64,000 nucleotides of DNA from Desulfobacteraceae bacterium (GTDB lineage: Bacteria > Desulfobacterota > Desulfobacteria > Desulfobacterales > Desulfobacteraceae): contig JAAEMK010000042.1 in NCBI GenBank assembly GCA_024225635.1, forward strand, positions 19,778 to 83,777, in the 5' to 3' direction. A model generated the notes under the pieces. That model had not been told where the DNA came from and did not search any database. It saw only the letters and a program-made list of their open reading frames with translations. Position numbers and translations under genes: made by a program. This document shows, piece by piece, positions 52,008 through 61,031 of this stretch (position 1 is its first letter; each line of letters begins with the position of its first letter).

Positions 52008-52949
52008 ATGGGAAAGATAAAGCTTGCGCTGTTGTCGGGCGGCATCTCGTCGGAACGGGAGGTCTCCCTGAGCGGCGCCTACCAGGTATATGATGTGCTG
52101 GACAAGGAAAAATACGATATCACCAGATACGATCCTGCAACCGATCTTGCGGAGCTGGTCCGGGATGCGGAAAATATTGATGCGGCCTTGTTGATTCTCC
52201 ACGGGCCCTATGGCGAAGACGGTACGGTCCAGGGCCTGCTCGAACTGCTGGATATCCCCTACCAGGGGGCGGGGGTGCTTGGAAGCGCCCTTGCCATGAA
52301 TAAGCTTGCATCAAAGCGGATGTATGAACAGGCAGGCATTCCCGTGCCGGCCTACCTGGATTTCGTCAAGGGCGACAAGGTTGATGTCCATGACTGTGTC
52401 CGGACCCTCGGCCTTCCCATTGTGGTGAAACCCGTATCGGCCGGATCCAGCGTGGGCATGACCATCGTCAAAGAGGAGAAGGATCTCGAGGCTGCCATCT
52501 CAAAGGCCTTTGAACAGGACGACACCATTCTTCTGGAGGAGTATGTCAAGGGACTGGAACTCACCTGTGCCGTTCTCGGCAACCAGGATGTGGAGGCCCT
52601 GCCCGTCATCGAAATCATTCCGGGAGAGGGACACGAGTTTTTTGATTACGACGCCAAGTATGTGGCCGGCCGCACCCAGGAGATCTGTCCCGCACGGATC
52701 GATGATTCGGTACGGGACAGGGTGCAGGAGCTGGCGGTCACCTCCCACAAGACCCTGTTCCTTAAGGGCTACAGCCGGACCGACATGATCCTATCGGACC
52801 AGGGGGTGGTGGTGCTCGAGACAAACACCATTCCAGGGATGACCGAAACCAGTCTTCTTCCCAGGGCTGCCAAGGTCGGGGGATATTCATTCTCCGAACT
52901 CCTTGACCGTCTCATTGAACTGTCCATGGAAAAGAAACGTGCGATTTAA
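52008..52949 (+). CDS. ddl: D-alanine--D-alanine ligase
   Basis: A 313-residue ATP-grasp enzyme that makes the D-Ala-D-Ala dipeptide for peptidoglycan. Characteristic segments include LLSGGISSEREVSLSG at the start, HGPYGEDGTVQGLLELL, PVSAGSSVGMTIVK, FDYDAKY and VLETNTIPGMTETSLLP with the metal-binding glutamate and asparagine. Length is normal. GGGGGGAAT precedes the ATG. It is followed by a long hairpin and then the purDE fusion. Confidence 0.96.
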   Translation: MGKIKLALLSGGISSEREVSLSGAYQVYDVLDKEKYDITRYDPATDLAELVRDAENIDAALLILHGPYGEDGTVQGLLELLDIPYQGAGVLGSALAMNKLASKRMYEQAGIPVPAYLDFVKGDKVDVHDCVRTLGLPIVVKPVSAGSSVGMTIVKEEKDLEAAISKAFEQDDTILLEEYVKGLELTCAVLGNQDVEALPVIEIIPGEGHEFFDYDAKYVAGRTQEICPARIDDSVRDRVQELAVTSHKTLFLKGYSRTDMILSDQGVVVLETNTIPGMTETSLLPRAAKVGGYSFSELLDRLIELSMEKKRAI

Positions 52950-52976
52950 GATAATATTGCCCCAACTTTAAAAATC

Positions 52977-53016
52977 ACCCGGGTTATTGATGACCCCCGT
53001 CGTCAATAACCCGGGT
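52977..53016. terminator. Long GC-rich hairpin between ddl and purDE
   Basis: ACCCGGGTTATTGATGAC and GTCGTCAATAACCCGGGT pair over 18 positions (one wobble) around a loop of four Cs. It is very stable. There is no clear T run after it on the plus strand, so it may be a terminator, a processing site or a leader structure for purDE, which starts 70 bases on. Confidence 0.7.
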
Positions 53017-53086
53017 ATAAAAGTTCAGATATTACCAAGAGTTTGTAACCAATAGTGATAATGAAACAAGGGAGAGATAGATAACG

Positions 53087-54850
53087 ATGAAGATTCTTGT
53101 TGTTGGAAGCGGGGGCAGGGAGCATGCCCTTGCCTGGAAGATTTCTCAGAGTGCGATGGTTGATAAGATTTATTGTGCCCCCGGCAATGCAGGAACCCGG
53201 CAGTATGCCGAGTCTGTTCCCATTAAGGCCGACGACATTAAGGCGCTTGCCGAGTTCGCCCTGGAAAAAGATATCGACCTGACCGTTGTCGGGCCTGAGG
53301 TGCCCCTGTCCATGGGAATCGTGGACCAGTTTGCCTCCATGGGACTCAAGGCTTTCGGACCGGACCAGAGCGCGGCCCAGCTCGAGGCCAGCAAGATTTT
53401 CGCCAAGAATCTCATGCTCAAGTACAACATCCCCACGGCAGAGGGACGATCCTTTACCGACCTTGACAAGGCAAAGAGCTATGTCAAGGTGCTGGGCGCG
53501 CCACTGGTGGTCAAGGCCGACGGGCTTGCTGCGGGAAAAGGGGTGTTTGTCTGCAAAACCGAGGAGGAGGCCAATGAGGCCCTGGATTCCCTGATCAGCC
53601 AGGATATCTTTGGCGATGCCGGTTCCCTGGTGGTTGTGGAGGAGTGTCTCGAGGGGGAAGAGGCTTCCTTTATCGCCCTCACCGACGGCAAGACCGTGCT
53701 GCCCCTTCCCACCTCCCAGGATCACAAGCGGGTGTTTGACAACGACGAGGGACCCAACACCGGCGGCATGGGCGCTTATTCCCCGGCCCCGGTCCTTGAT
53801 TTCATGCTTAGGCGCAGGGCCATGGAAGAGGTGATGATCCCGGCTGTCCAGGGCATGGCGGCCGAAGGAACCCCGTTCAAGGGCGTGCTCTATGCCGGTC
53901 TTATGATCCACAAGGATCAGATCAAGGTGCTCGAGTTCAATGCGCGGCTCGGCGATCCCGAGACCCAGCCCATCCTCATGCGCCTCAAGAGCGATCTCGT
54001 TCCCCTGATGGAGGCCTGCGTGGACGGTTGCCTTCACCGGTACACGACGGATATCGATCCCAGGAGCACCCTCTGCGTAGTCATGGCCTCCCAGGGCTAT
54101 CCCGGTTCCTATGACAAGGGCGCCGTGATCACCGGCATTGACGAGGCGGACACGGACGATACCAAGGTGTTCCATGCGGGCACCTCCCTTGATGGGGAGA
54201 ACATCACCGCAACCGGCGGCAGGGTGCTCGGGGTGACCTCCCTTGGCGCCACCGTGGATGAGGCCAGGGAAAAGGCCTATGCCGCCTGCGAAAAGATAAA
54301 ATGGGACAACGCTTTTTATCGTAAGGATATCGGCGCCAGGGCCATTGCCCGGCTGAGCGTCAAGCCCCGGGTCGGTGTGATCATGGGCAGCGATTCCGAC
54401 CTGCCGGTCATGGAGGAGACCCTCAAGATTCTCAAGAAATTCGGGATACCCTACGAGGTGACCGTGGCTTCCGCCCACAGAACCCCGGCAAGGGCCGAGG
54501 CCTTTGCATCCCAGGCCAGGGAAAAGGGCATGGGCGTCATCGTCGCGGGCGCCGGGCATGCGGCCCACCTGGCAGGCGTCATGGCCGCCAGCACCACCCT
54601 TCCCGTGCTCGGGGTTCCCATTGACTCTTCCGCCCTGCTGGGTCTCGATTCACTGCTTGCCACCGTCCAGATGCCTCCGGGAGTGCCCGTGGCAACCCTG
54701 GCCGTGGGAAAATCAGGTGCCGTGAATGCAGGCGTCCTGGCAGCCCAGATCCTCGGCGTTTCAGATCCCGAGATCGCCCGGAAGCTGGCGCAATACAAGG
54801 AAGACATGGCCGCAAAAGTGAACAAAAAGGCGGAGAACCTTGCCTGGTAG
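53087..54850 (+). CDS. PurD-PurE fusion (GAR synthetase plus N5-CAIR mutase)
   Basis: A 587-residue fusion of two purine-synthesis enzymes. Residues 1-424 are PurD, the ATP-grasp glycinamide ribonucleotide synthetase (VVGSGGREHALAWKI at the start, NDEGPNTGGMGAYSPAP, EFNARLGDPETQPIL). From about residue 427 to the end is PurE (VGVIMGSDSDLPVM, ASAHRTP, GAGHAAHLAGVMAA, GLDSLLATVQMPPGVPVAT), the class I N5-carboxyaminoimidazole ribonucleotide mutase. The two catalyse non-adjacent steps. The joining region is short. GGGAGAGA precedes the ATG. The next gene begins at a TTG inside its last codons. Confidence 0.95.
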   Translation: MKILVVGSGGREHALAWKISQSAMVDKIYCAPGNAGTRQYAESVPIKADDIKALAEFALEKDIDLTVVGPEVPLSMGIVDQFASMGLKAFGPDQSAAQLEASKIFAKNLMLKYNIPTAEGRSFTDLDKAKSYVKVLGAPLVVKADGLAAGKGVFVCKTEEEANEALDSLISQDIFGDAGSLVVVEECLEGEEASFIALTDGKTVLPLPTSQDHKRVFDNDEGPNTGGMGAYSPAPVLDFMLRRRAMEEVMIPAVQGMAAEGTPFKGVLYAGLMIHKDQIKVLEFNARLGDPETQPILMRLKSDLVPLMEACVDGCLHRYTTDIDPRSTLCVVMASQGYPGSYDKGAVITGIDEADTDDTKVFHAGTSLDGENITATGGRVLGVTSLGATVDEAREKAYAACEKIKWDNAFYRKDIGARAIARLSVKPRVGVIMGSDSDLPVMEETLKILKKFGIPYEVTVASAHRTPARAEAFASQAREKGMGVIVAGAGHAAHLAGVMAASTTLPVLGVPIDSSALLGLDSLLATVQMPPGVPVATLAVGKSGAVNAGVLAAQILGVSDPEIARKLAQYKEDMAAKVNKKAENLAW

Positions 54851-55493
54851 TCACCAAACCGTCATAGCCGTCGATCCCCTTGAACCCCAGGGGGATCTGA
54901 TGGCAAGGGCCGGCGATGTCATCAGGAAGGGCGGGGTCGTCATCTTTCCCGCAAAATGCCTCTATGGCATTGCCGTGGACGCCCTCAACCCCGAGGCCGT
55001 GGCCAGGGTGTTCGAGGTCAAGAGACGACCCCGGCACAATCCCATCCTTGTGCTGGTCAACGGGAGGCAGGACCTTGACCGTCTGGTGAAAAGGGTGCCG
55101 GAAACAGCCGTTGCCCTCATGGACCGTTTCTGGCCGGGCAATGTGACCATCGTGTTTGAGGCCGTGGACGACCTGCCCGGTGTGCTCACCGCCCACACGG
55201 GAAAAATCGGCATCCGAATGCCCCACCACCCGGTGGCAAGGGCCCTGGTCAAACAGCTGGGAACGCCCATGACCGGCACCAGCGCAAACATCTCAGGCGA
55301 CCGGGGGATCAGCCGGGTTCAGGATCTGGCCCCGGACCTTGTCACCGATGTGGATCTGGTCCTGGATGCAGGCGAACTCAAGGGCGGCAAAGGCTCCACC
55401 GTTGTCGACGTCACAGGCGATAAGGTCAGGGTGTTGCGTGTAGGAGAGGTGGCCGAGGCCGATATCCTGGAGGCGGTTGCAAAAAGTCATTGA
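54840..55493 (+). CDS. Sua5/YciO/YrdC family threonylcarbamoyl-AMP synthase
   Basis: A 217-residue enzyme of the family that makes threonylcarbamoyl-AMP for the t6A modification of ANN-decoding tRNAs. KRRPRHNPILVLV, MDRFWPGNVTIVFE, GKIGIRMPHHPVARAL and TGTSANISG are the expected RNA- and nucleotide-binding segments. The start is a TTG overlapping the end of purDE, with GGCGGAG just upstream. There is no C-terminal Sua5 domain, so it is the short YrdC-like form. It ends 40 bases before tRNA-Leu. Confidence 0.9.
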   Translation: MPGSHQTVIAVDPLEPQGDLMARAGDVIRKGGVVIFPAKCLYGIAVDALNPEAVARVFEVKRRPRHNPILVLVNGRQDLDRLVKRVPETAVALMDRFWPGNVTIVFEAVDDLPGVLTAHTGKIGIRMPHHPVARALVKQLGTPMTGTSANISGDRGISRVQDLAPDLVTDVDLVLDAGELKGGKGSTVVDVTGDKVRVLRVGEVAEADILEAVAKSH

Positions 55494-55533
55494 CAAAACC
55501 GCCGCTATTTCATAAAAGAGACGAACAATTAGT

Positions 55534-55620
55534 GCCGGAGTGGTGGAATTGGTAGACGCAGAGGACTCAAAATCCTCCGGGCTTCGGCCCTTGAGAGTTC
55601 AAGTCTCTCCTCCGGCACCA
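55534..55620 (+). tRNA. tRNA-Leu (anticodon CAA), CCA encoded
   Basis: An 87-base class II tRNA. The acceptor GCCGGAG pairs with CTCCGGC followed by ACCA. The anticodon stem GAGGA/TCCTC encloses CTCAAAA, giving anticodon CAA for codon UUG. A long variable arm (GGGCTTCGGCCC) and a T-arm with GTTCAAG follow, as expected for leucine. Its 3' end is the apparent integration site of the CRISPR island. Confidence 0.95.
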
Positions 55621-55724
55621 CCGAATATAAAGGGTTTCAGCGGTTTTCGCTGAAACCCTTTTTAGTTTGTAAATCCTGCTAACAACCCCATAGCAACCCC
55701 GAGATAAAAATTTGTCTCTGCTGG
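55595..55724 (+). repeat. Left attachment-like direct repeat (tRNA-Leu 3' end plus downstream)
   Basis: The T-arm and acceptor of tRNA-Leu, its terminator, the AGTTTGT that follows and a CCCCATAGCAAC segment reappear in the same order and orientation at 62553-62679. In the first 43 bases, apart from one A/T change and a one- or two-base gap, every difference is C here and T there. This is the usual outcome of integration at a tRNA 3' end, where the element restores the tRNA and leaves a partial copy at its far side. Confidence 0.8.
55629..55663 (+). terminator. Terminator of tRNA-Leu
   Basis: AAAGGGTTTCAGCG and CGCTGAAACCCTTTTT form a 13-14 bp stem with a short GTTTT loop and a T run, directly after the tRNA. 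Confidence 0.9.
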
Positions 55725-55880
55725 ATTCCTCTCCCAACTTATTTTGCACATCATGGAAAACTTTTAAAGGGATCCGGTTTGTTGGATAATCCAATTATGT
55801 AAAGTTGTCAGTTCATAAACCGGCAACGTGAGTGGTCGATTTCCTGCAAAGGTAGATGGGATTTATCTTGATAATTACAT

Positions 55881-55934
55881 GCCCTGGGGCTACGAATCAG
55901 GCGGTAGCAGGTTCGAATCCTGCCGGGCGCGCCA
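55881..55934 (+). pseudogene. 3' fragment of a tRNA-Arg (ACG)
   Basis: From CTACGAA (an anticodon loop with ACG) through a T-arm GCAGG-TTCGAAT-CCTGC to the acceptor strand CGGGCGC-G-CCA, this matches the 3' half of a typical bacterial tRNA-Arg. The 5' half (expected GCGCCCG and D-arm) is absent and the anticodon stem is damaged, so it is not functional. Together with the region around it (55725-56079) no gene was found. Confidence 0.7.
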
Positions 55935-56079
55935 TAAATATCAAAGATTTCCGGCTTTTAGTCTGGAAGCCTTTTTTGTTTAGTGGGGTGCCAGTTTGAA
56001 AAAGTGTAACGCGGCATGCAATTTCACCTTTTCTGGCAAGTCCCCTCCCATGGTCTTGGATACGATCTCTGTGGCAAGA

Positions 56080-56584
56080 CCTCCAACGTGGCCCCCTCGC
56101 AGGGGGTGATACTCATGCTCAATCGTGACAGTCATGGTAGAAACGTTCCTTCAACGTGGCCCCCACGTAGGGGGTGATACCGTCCACACGATTTTGACGC
56201 AATGTCCATGGATGCCTTCAACGTGGCCCCCACGTAGGGGGTGATACAAACCTTCAGCATGATAGCTGCCGGGATGGAAATCCTTCAACGTGGCCCCCAC
56301 GTAGGGGGTGATACACCCCGCTAACATAACCTGCCACGCCTGCCAAGCCTTCAACGTGGCCCCCACGTAGGGGGTGATACCTTATTTTGATTACACCGAG
56401 GATGTGGCCCTGGAGCCTTCAACGTGGCCCCCACGTAGGGGGTGATACCCGCAGAACAGAAAAAAGAGATCCGGTCAAAAAAACCTTCAACGTGGCCCCC
56501 ACGTAGGGGGTGATACCTGGAGATTTCCGATCTTGCCCATGGCGTTTACGACCTTCAACGTGGCCCCCACGTAGGGGGTGATAC
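56080..56584 (-). CRISPR. CRISPR array, 33-bp repeat, 8 repeats and 7 spacers
   Basis: Seven identical 33-base repeats (plus-strand start CCTTCAACGTGGC, palindromic core CCCCC-ACGTA-GGGGG, end TGATAC) and one degenerate repeat at 56080-56112 enclose seven spacers of 33-35 bases. Repeat starts are 56080, 56148, 56215, 56282, 56348, 56416, 56484 and 56552. The degenerate copy marks the old, leader-distal end at the left, so transcription should run right to left, with the cas genes, and the leader should be at 56585-56809. Transcribed repeats would end TTGAAGG, giving the crRNA 5' handle. No spacer match was found by eye within the window. Confidence 0.97.
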
Positions 56585-56809
56585 TGCCCTATGTTTAAAT
56601 ATCTATAAAAACAAGAGAAAACAATCTCTTTTCGCGAACCTGTTTGTTTTTAGCCAAACAGACACAAGAAAAGTCTTTCTTTCAAGTCCAAATCCCCTTG
56701 ATGTGCGCTTTGCGAACCTTCTTTGAATTTCGAGAGTCCTTCGTATCCTGAAACCCTTTAATGACAACCGTTTGGGGCAGGCAATCGCCAGAGGGGCACA
56801 AAAACATAA
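56585..56809 (-). promoter_or_regulatory. Probable CRISPR leader
   Basis: 225 AT-rich bases between the first repeat at the leader end and the end of csb3. An A-rich stretch and a TCTTTTCGCGAAC segment lie next to the array. No gene is seen. The leader role is inferred from the position opposite the degenerate repeat. Confidence 0.55.
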
Positions 56810-57499
56810 TTAAGGTTCGCACCGTTCCAGAATCACGGATGGCTCAAAGTGGTTGAATTTACCATTCGACCTGGCTATAGACTGATATTTTACCCCGCCC
56901 CAATCCAGGCTGTCTGAAAAAATGACAGCTCTAACACCTGACATATCTAAAAAAACGCTCCAGGTTGTCCATGTGAAAGATGAATTCCTGACTGGATAAA
57001 CCGGTGTTGTTATGGGTAAAGACTCTGCAGCCAGCCATTGGCCGGCAAGCACACCCTTGTGGTCTGCAGATGTTGGTGGTTTATTTCCTGGAAGTAAGGC
57101 GGCGGTTTTTCTTGAATCGGGATCCCATCCAAGAGAGGTTATGTTATCCTGGTTTGTCCAAAGAGAATCAAGGGCTTGTGTTAAAGACTCATGGGTGACA
57201 AGCTCAATCATTTGTTTGGTCACCACTATCAGGCTTACCCGGCCTGCCGTAAAATCAAGAGCACCCTTATCTGAGCCTCGGAGAACAGGTAGGTTGTCCA
57301 ACAAATCGCTTTGTGCTTTATAAGCCAGCAATGCCTCTATTGTTTCGACTTGGTCAATCCCTTTCAAAACCGGATGATTGCCGTCCCAATGCATCAATAC
57401 ATTTTTTTTCATTTTGTTCAAAAGGTATAGAACTCCAATTGCGGCCATCCAGCCCTGTGGATTAGAGCTATCAAGCCCTTTCATGGTATAGGTCTTCAT
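56810..57499 (-). CDS. csb3: Csb3-type small subunit of type I-G CRISPR effector
   Basis: A 229-residue protein, last in the cas operon and next to the array. It opens MKTYTMKGLDSSNPQGWMAAIGVLYLLNKM, the N-terminal pattern shared by Csb3, Csx14 and Csx17-type subunits that stand in for Cas8 in type I-G (formerly I-U). The ATG at 57499 is chosen because it overlaps the cas3 stop as ATGA, with GAGG upstream; the frame is open nine codons further. The rest is not well conserved. It probably provides part of the large-subunit function, though it is much shorter than Csx17. Confidence 0.7.
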   Translation of the reverse strand: MKTYTMKGLDSSNPQGWMAAIGVLYLLNKMKKNVLMHWDGNHPVLKGIDQVETIEALLAYKAQSDLLDNLPVLRGSDKGALDFTAGRVSLIVVTKQMIELVTHESLTQALDSLWTNQDNITSLGWDPDSRKTAALLPGNKPPTSADHKGVLAGQWLAAESLPITTPVYPVRNSSFTWTTWSVFLDMSGVRAVIFSDSLDWGGVKYQSIARSNGKFNHFEPSVILERCEP

Positions 57500-59763
57500 T
57501 TTTGTTCCTCTTTGCTTTGAACCCAATCAGAGAGACGCAGTATCGATTCTAAATAAGCAAGCCCCCAGGCACCATACTGAGCGTTTAACCGATCCGTTAA
57601 TTCTCCCCATGAACTGCCTTTAGATCTACTCCAAAGGTCATCATCTCCCCCAAAAGGCATAACCGTTCTTCCAAAACCGTGATGTGTGGCAATCAGATAT
57701 TTTACAAGATCGGGGGTGTCTTCAGGCAGATATGTAAGGGAATTGATCTCATGTCTCCAATTTGCCGGAAGAACATCCAGCCATTCCGGGGTATATTCAT
57801 CTTGGGTGCTATCCGATTTAGCCAGCAACGTTGATCTGTCGTGATTCCCTAATCGAATTTGGAAACGAAAATCTTTTTTACCGTCATCGTGATGGGCTGC
57901 AGCCTGATGGATCAGCGCATCTTTTGTGAGTTTCTTAACTTCATTAAGGACACCGTATGCATGGTTTTCAAGTAAAATCGCTTTGTTTTGCCGGTGTTTT
58001 TCTTTTTTTGGAAGAATGATTAAGCCTGCCGGGTAGTGGATAGCAACCGGGGCTGATACTTCCAGACCTCTATCTTTAAGATCTTCTTCGACATCCTCTT
58101 CTTTGTATACGCCGATCAATCGAATATTTGCGCCACATTCATTGCCAATATCCGGGACGGGCTCATCGCTTTCAGAATTCCATCCCCATTCATCATACCC
58201 CCCATAACTGGAAGGGACAACGACCAAATCTCCGGGCTTAACAGAAGATCCTTTTTTATTAGTCCCGTTGATTACGACCGGTCGTTTTTTAAGCCATCGT
58301 TTCACTTCATATATCGGACAGGGCATACTCTCCAACAGGACAGGCGGGGATGCCTTCATAATTTTCGGCCAGTCTTCTTTAGGAGAAAAAATAAGATCTT
58401 CCCTCCAGACAACTGAAACGCTGATATTGTCAATCTGGTCCCCGTGCAAAAAAGGCTCAATATCTATCTGTGCCTGGGGTAGAGTTTGCCGAAGCCTGAG
58501 AAGGTCCATTTCTGTTAGCGGGACACCTTCATCGACCTTCCGGCAAGGAGGTTTTATTGCCTCCATCTGTTTGTCCATGGCAGACAACCCAAAATCAACT
58601 GATTTATTCTTCCCCTTGCCTTCCTGGGATTTATTGAGCCATGAATAAGTTTCTTTAAGTATTTTTTTTCCATAGACAAAGCATTCTTCATTTGCTGTCA
58701 GGCTTTCATGAACAATAACAGCAAAGCTTTCGTACAGGACACCTAACCGGTCCAGTCTCCCGAACCTTTGCCTTAGAACATCAAGAGGCGCATTTTGGGT
58801 GATCAAAGCATCAAAATCAAGATCTGCGCCAACCTCGATGGTTTGGGTGGCCACCACAAACATCGGTTGCCGACCGTCCCGATTCCCGCAAAGGATATTG
58901 TCTAAGTTCCTTTCTAAAATTCTATCACGGTCTTTTGGCCTGATCCGGCCTGTTAAAAGAATTTTCACCCCGGGCATGGCCTTAAAAACCTGTCTGGCAT
59001 TCTGGACTGTATTGCAAATCACGCCGACAACTCCGTTTGTTTTTTTCTGGAGCTGGTTAGATTCTTCAACCATTCTTTTAATCAATTGTTTCCTGGGAAC
59101 TTTTACCAGCTTGGCCTTTTTGCTTGCAAAAAGCCTTTTTTTCAAGACCGGATGTATCCAATCTTTTTTTGAAAGCCCTATGGCATTGCGTTCACCTGTT
59201 GGGGTTGCTGTCATTTGAACCACATGCCAGGGCAAGGAACTGTCTCCACGCAGTTTTTTCACATTTTCAAGAGTGTTGGCAAACGGAGTTGAGATATGTG
59301 CCTCATCTAATACAAGCAGAGCATCATTGCCTATGAGAGCCGCATGGATCGGAGCCGTTCTCTTACTCACGCCATAGCCTCGGAACAACAAACGGGAGCC
59401 AGCCTGGTCCACGGTTGAAACAATAACTGTCGGCTGATTAAGTTCCATCATCCAACTGTTATCAATGGTCATACCTCCCTTCATTTTAATCACTTTAACT
59501 ACTGGGAAACTGATTTTTTCAGCATATGTAGTAACGCTGTCCACGATTAAACGCCGGTCAACAATGTATATGAGACGCTTTGGACATGGGATGCATTCTT
59601 CATGTAGCCAGACAAAGACCGCTATGATTGTGGTTTTGCCGCATCCGGTAGGTACTGTCACGGATGCAGGAGTAGCCCCTTTGGCCATCCGGCTGGCCAA
59701 ATCCTTCTGCCATGGGAAGGGGGCATAGCCGTGTTTTTGTTTATACCAATCAACGAAGGTCAT
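57496..59763 (-). CDS. cas3: Cas3 helicase-nuclease, type I-G, C-terminal HD
   Basis: A 755-residue Cas3. The superfamily 2 helicase comes first: Walker A VPTGCGKT at 37-44, DEAH at 153-156, TATP, and the arginine motif QRFGRLDRLG. The HD nuclease is at the C-terminus (HQAAAHHDDGKKDFRFQ near residue 640), the arrangement typical of the GSU0051 type. It would unwind and degrade target DNA recruited by the Csb1/Csb2 complex. GGAGGT precedes the ATG. Its 5' and 3' ends overlap csb2 and csb3 by 4 bases. Confidence 0.95.
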   Translation of the reverse strand: MTFVDWYKQKHGYAPFPWQKDLASRMAKGATPASVTVPTGCGKTTIIAVFVWLHEECIPCPKRLIYIVDRRLIVDSVTTYAEKISFPVVKVIKMKGGMTIDNSWMMELNQPTVIVSTVDQAGSRLLFRGYGVSKRTAPIHAALIGNDALLVLDEAHISTPFANTLENVKKLRGDSSLPWHVVQMTATPTGERNAIGLSKKDWIHPVLKKRLFASKKAKLVKVPRKQLIKRMVEESNQLQKKTNGVVGVICNTVQNARQVFKAMPGVKILLTGRIRPKDRDRILERNLDNILCGNRDGRQPMFVVATQTIEVGADLDFDALITQNAPLDVLRQRFGRLDRLGVLYESFAVIVHESLTANEECFVYGKKILKETYSWLNKSQEGKGKNKSVDFGLSAMDKQMEAIKPPCRKVDEGVPLTEMDLLRLRQTLPQAQIDIEPFLHGDQIDNISVSVVWREDLIFSPKEDWPKIMKASPPVLLESMPCPIYEVKRWLKKRPVVINGTNKKGSSVKPGDLVVVPSSYGGYDEWGWNSESDEPVPDIGNECGANIRLIGVYKEEDVEEDLKDRGLEVSAPVAIHYPAGLIILPKKEKHRQNKAILLENHAYGVLNEVKKLTKDALIHQAAAHHDDGKKDFRFQIRLGNHDRSTLLAKSDSTQDEYTPEWLDVLPANWRHEINSLTYLPEDTPDLVKYLIATHHGFGRTVMPFGGDDDLWSRSKGSSWGELTDRLNAQYGAWGLAYLESILRLSDWVQSKEEQK

Positions 59764-61031
59764 ATGGACCTCCTTTTAAATTGAGGCCTGCAGAGCCCTC
59801 CACCGAAATAGCGCTCTGCCCCTATCAACAAAGGTCCTTCAACAGGGTTTTTCCACTCTATTTGGACATGGCAAATATATCTGGAACCTCGACGACAAGC
59901 ATACTTTTTAAAATGTGCAATGGCCGCCCCTGTTACAGGAGAATAAGAGGAGCAAATCACATTTACAGGGGCAGGCAACCCTCTCTGTGAAATATGTTCT
60001 CTGATGATATTCTCCGGAGAGTCTTTTTTGGGCCAACGATCAAGAGCTGCTGGTGTAACCGTTGTCCAAAAACGTGATTTGGCAGACCACGTTCGAGTCT
60101 GCAAACCTTTCAGTCTTTGGTGGTCAAACTCCATCTTGATTCCCTTCACATTTGTTACCTGGGTCATTAAATCAACGACCATCAGGCGCTCTTTTTCGGT
60201 AATCTCTTTTGGTAACCAGCAGCCAAGACCAAGGATATGGCCTTTTGCATGTGAGTGTCCAACATCCGGGATAGCGGCCCAGGCTAAATGCCTGTGGCAT
60301 TTATGACCATGGATTAATCCTGGTAATTCATCACCGCCAATAGACAATACTGCTTTACGCATAAGATCTGTCCACTTTGACGTTTCATGAATATCAAGAG
60401 TTCTGTTCGGTCTGAGGGCAATCAAATCCCCCCATTCTGTTAATACAACTTTTTCAGAAACCTTGCGGTACTTTGTTTCTGGGGCTGGCAAACTTCTCCT
60501 GCCAGCCTGAAAAGCGGCTTCCAGATCATCCAACCTCCCTGGGTAGGGAGTTCGTATATAACAGTCTCCTTGTTTATCCGGTTCATAATCAATATTGACA
60601 GAATCAGCAGGAACTACAGTCCCTCTTACAATACTTTTTGCTCGACCTATATATGTCACTTGTTCAACAATACCCTTAACCTGCTTTACGGCATCTTCTG
60701 CAATATTGCGCCAAACATAAGTAACAATCGGGTTTTCTGGAATTATAATTGGTGAATGCCTAAGAGCTCCGACATGGTATTGCTTTCCTCGCCTGAAATT
60801 TTCAGGCACATATCTATCAGGAGCAGCCCACGTTTTCCCTGGGGCAGCTTGGATCGCAGGGGCTGATTCCAAGCAAGATAAAATGAAAAAATCCTGGCCA
60901 GTCTCGGCCCCCGCACTTACTAATGCCTGGAAAACTCGATCAGGAGCAGGGGGCCACTCTCCAAACCTTTGATCGGACGGCTTGGAGATCCTGGGTTTAA
61001 GCAGGAACTCGAACTGGATGCCGATATCCAT
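59760..61031 (-). CDS. csb2: Csb2 (Cas5-Cas6 fusion), GSU0054 family
   Basis: A 423-residue protein of the GSU0054 family, which joins a Cas5-like backbone part with a Cas6-like crRNA-processing part. The opening EWPPAPDRVFQALVSAGA is diagnostic; HLAWAAIPDVGHSHAKGHILGLGCWLP marks the second half, with histidines that could serve RNA cleavage. It would cut the repeat RNA and cap the 5' end of the crRNA. Its start shares one base with the stop of csb1 (TAATG) and its stop overlaps cas3. Confidence 0.93.
   Translation of the reverse strand: MDIGIQFEFLLKPRISKPSDQRFGEWPPAPDRVFQALVSAGAETGQDFFILSCLESAPAIQAAPGKTWAAPDRYVPENFRRGKQYHVGALRHSPIIIPENPIVTYVWRNIAEDAVKQVKGIVEQVTYIGRAKSIVRGTVVPADSVNIDYEPDKQGDCYIRTPYPGRLDDLEAAFQAGRRSLPAPETKYRKVSEKVVLTEWGDLIALRPNRTLDIHETSKWTDLMRKAVLSIGGDELPGLIHGHKCHRHLAWAAIPDVGHSHAKGHILGLGCWLPKEITEKERLMVVDLMTQVTNVKGIKMEFDHQRLKGLQTRTWSAKSRFWTTVTPAALDRWPKKDSPENIIREHISQRGLPAPVNVICSSYSPVTGAAIAHFKKYACRRGSRYICHVQIEWKNPVEGPLLIGAERYFGGGLCRPQFKRRSI

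Noticed and set aside
55567-55794. A 75-codon minus frame ending in a WCRRRDLNSQGPK segment
   Set aside because: The C-terminal part is the antisense translation of tRNA-Leu, a known annotation artefact; the rest covers its terminator.
56151-56366. A 71-codon minus frame inside the CRISPR array
   Set aside because: It is a translation of repeats and spacers.
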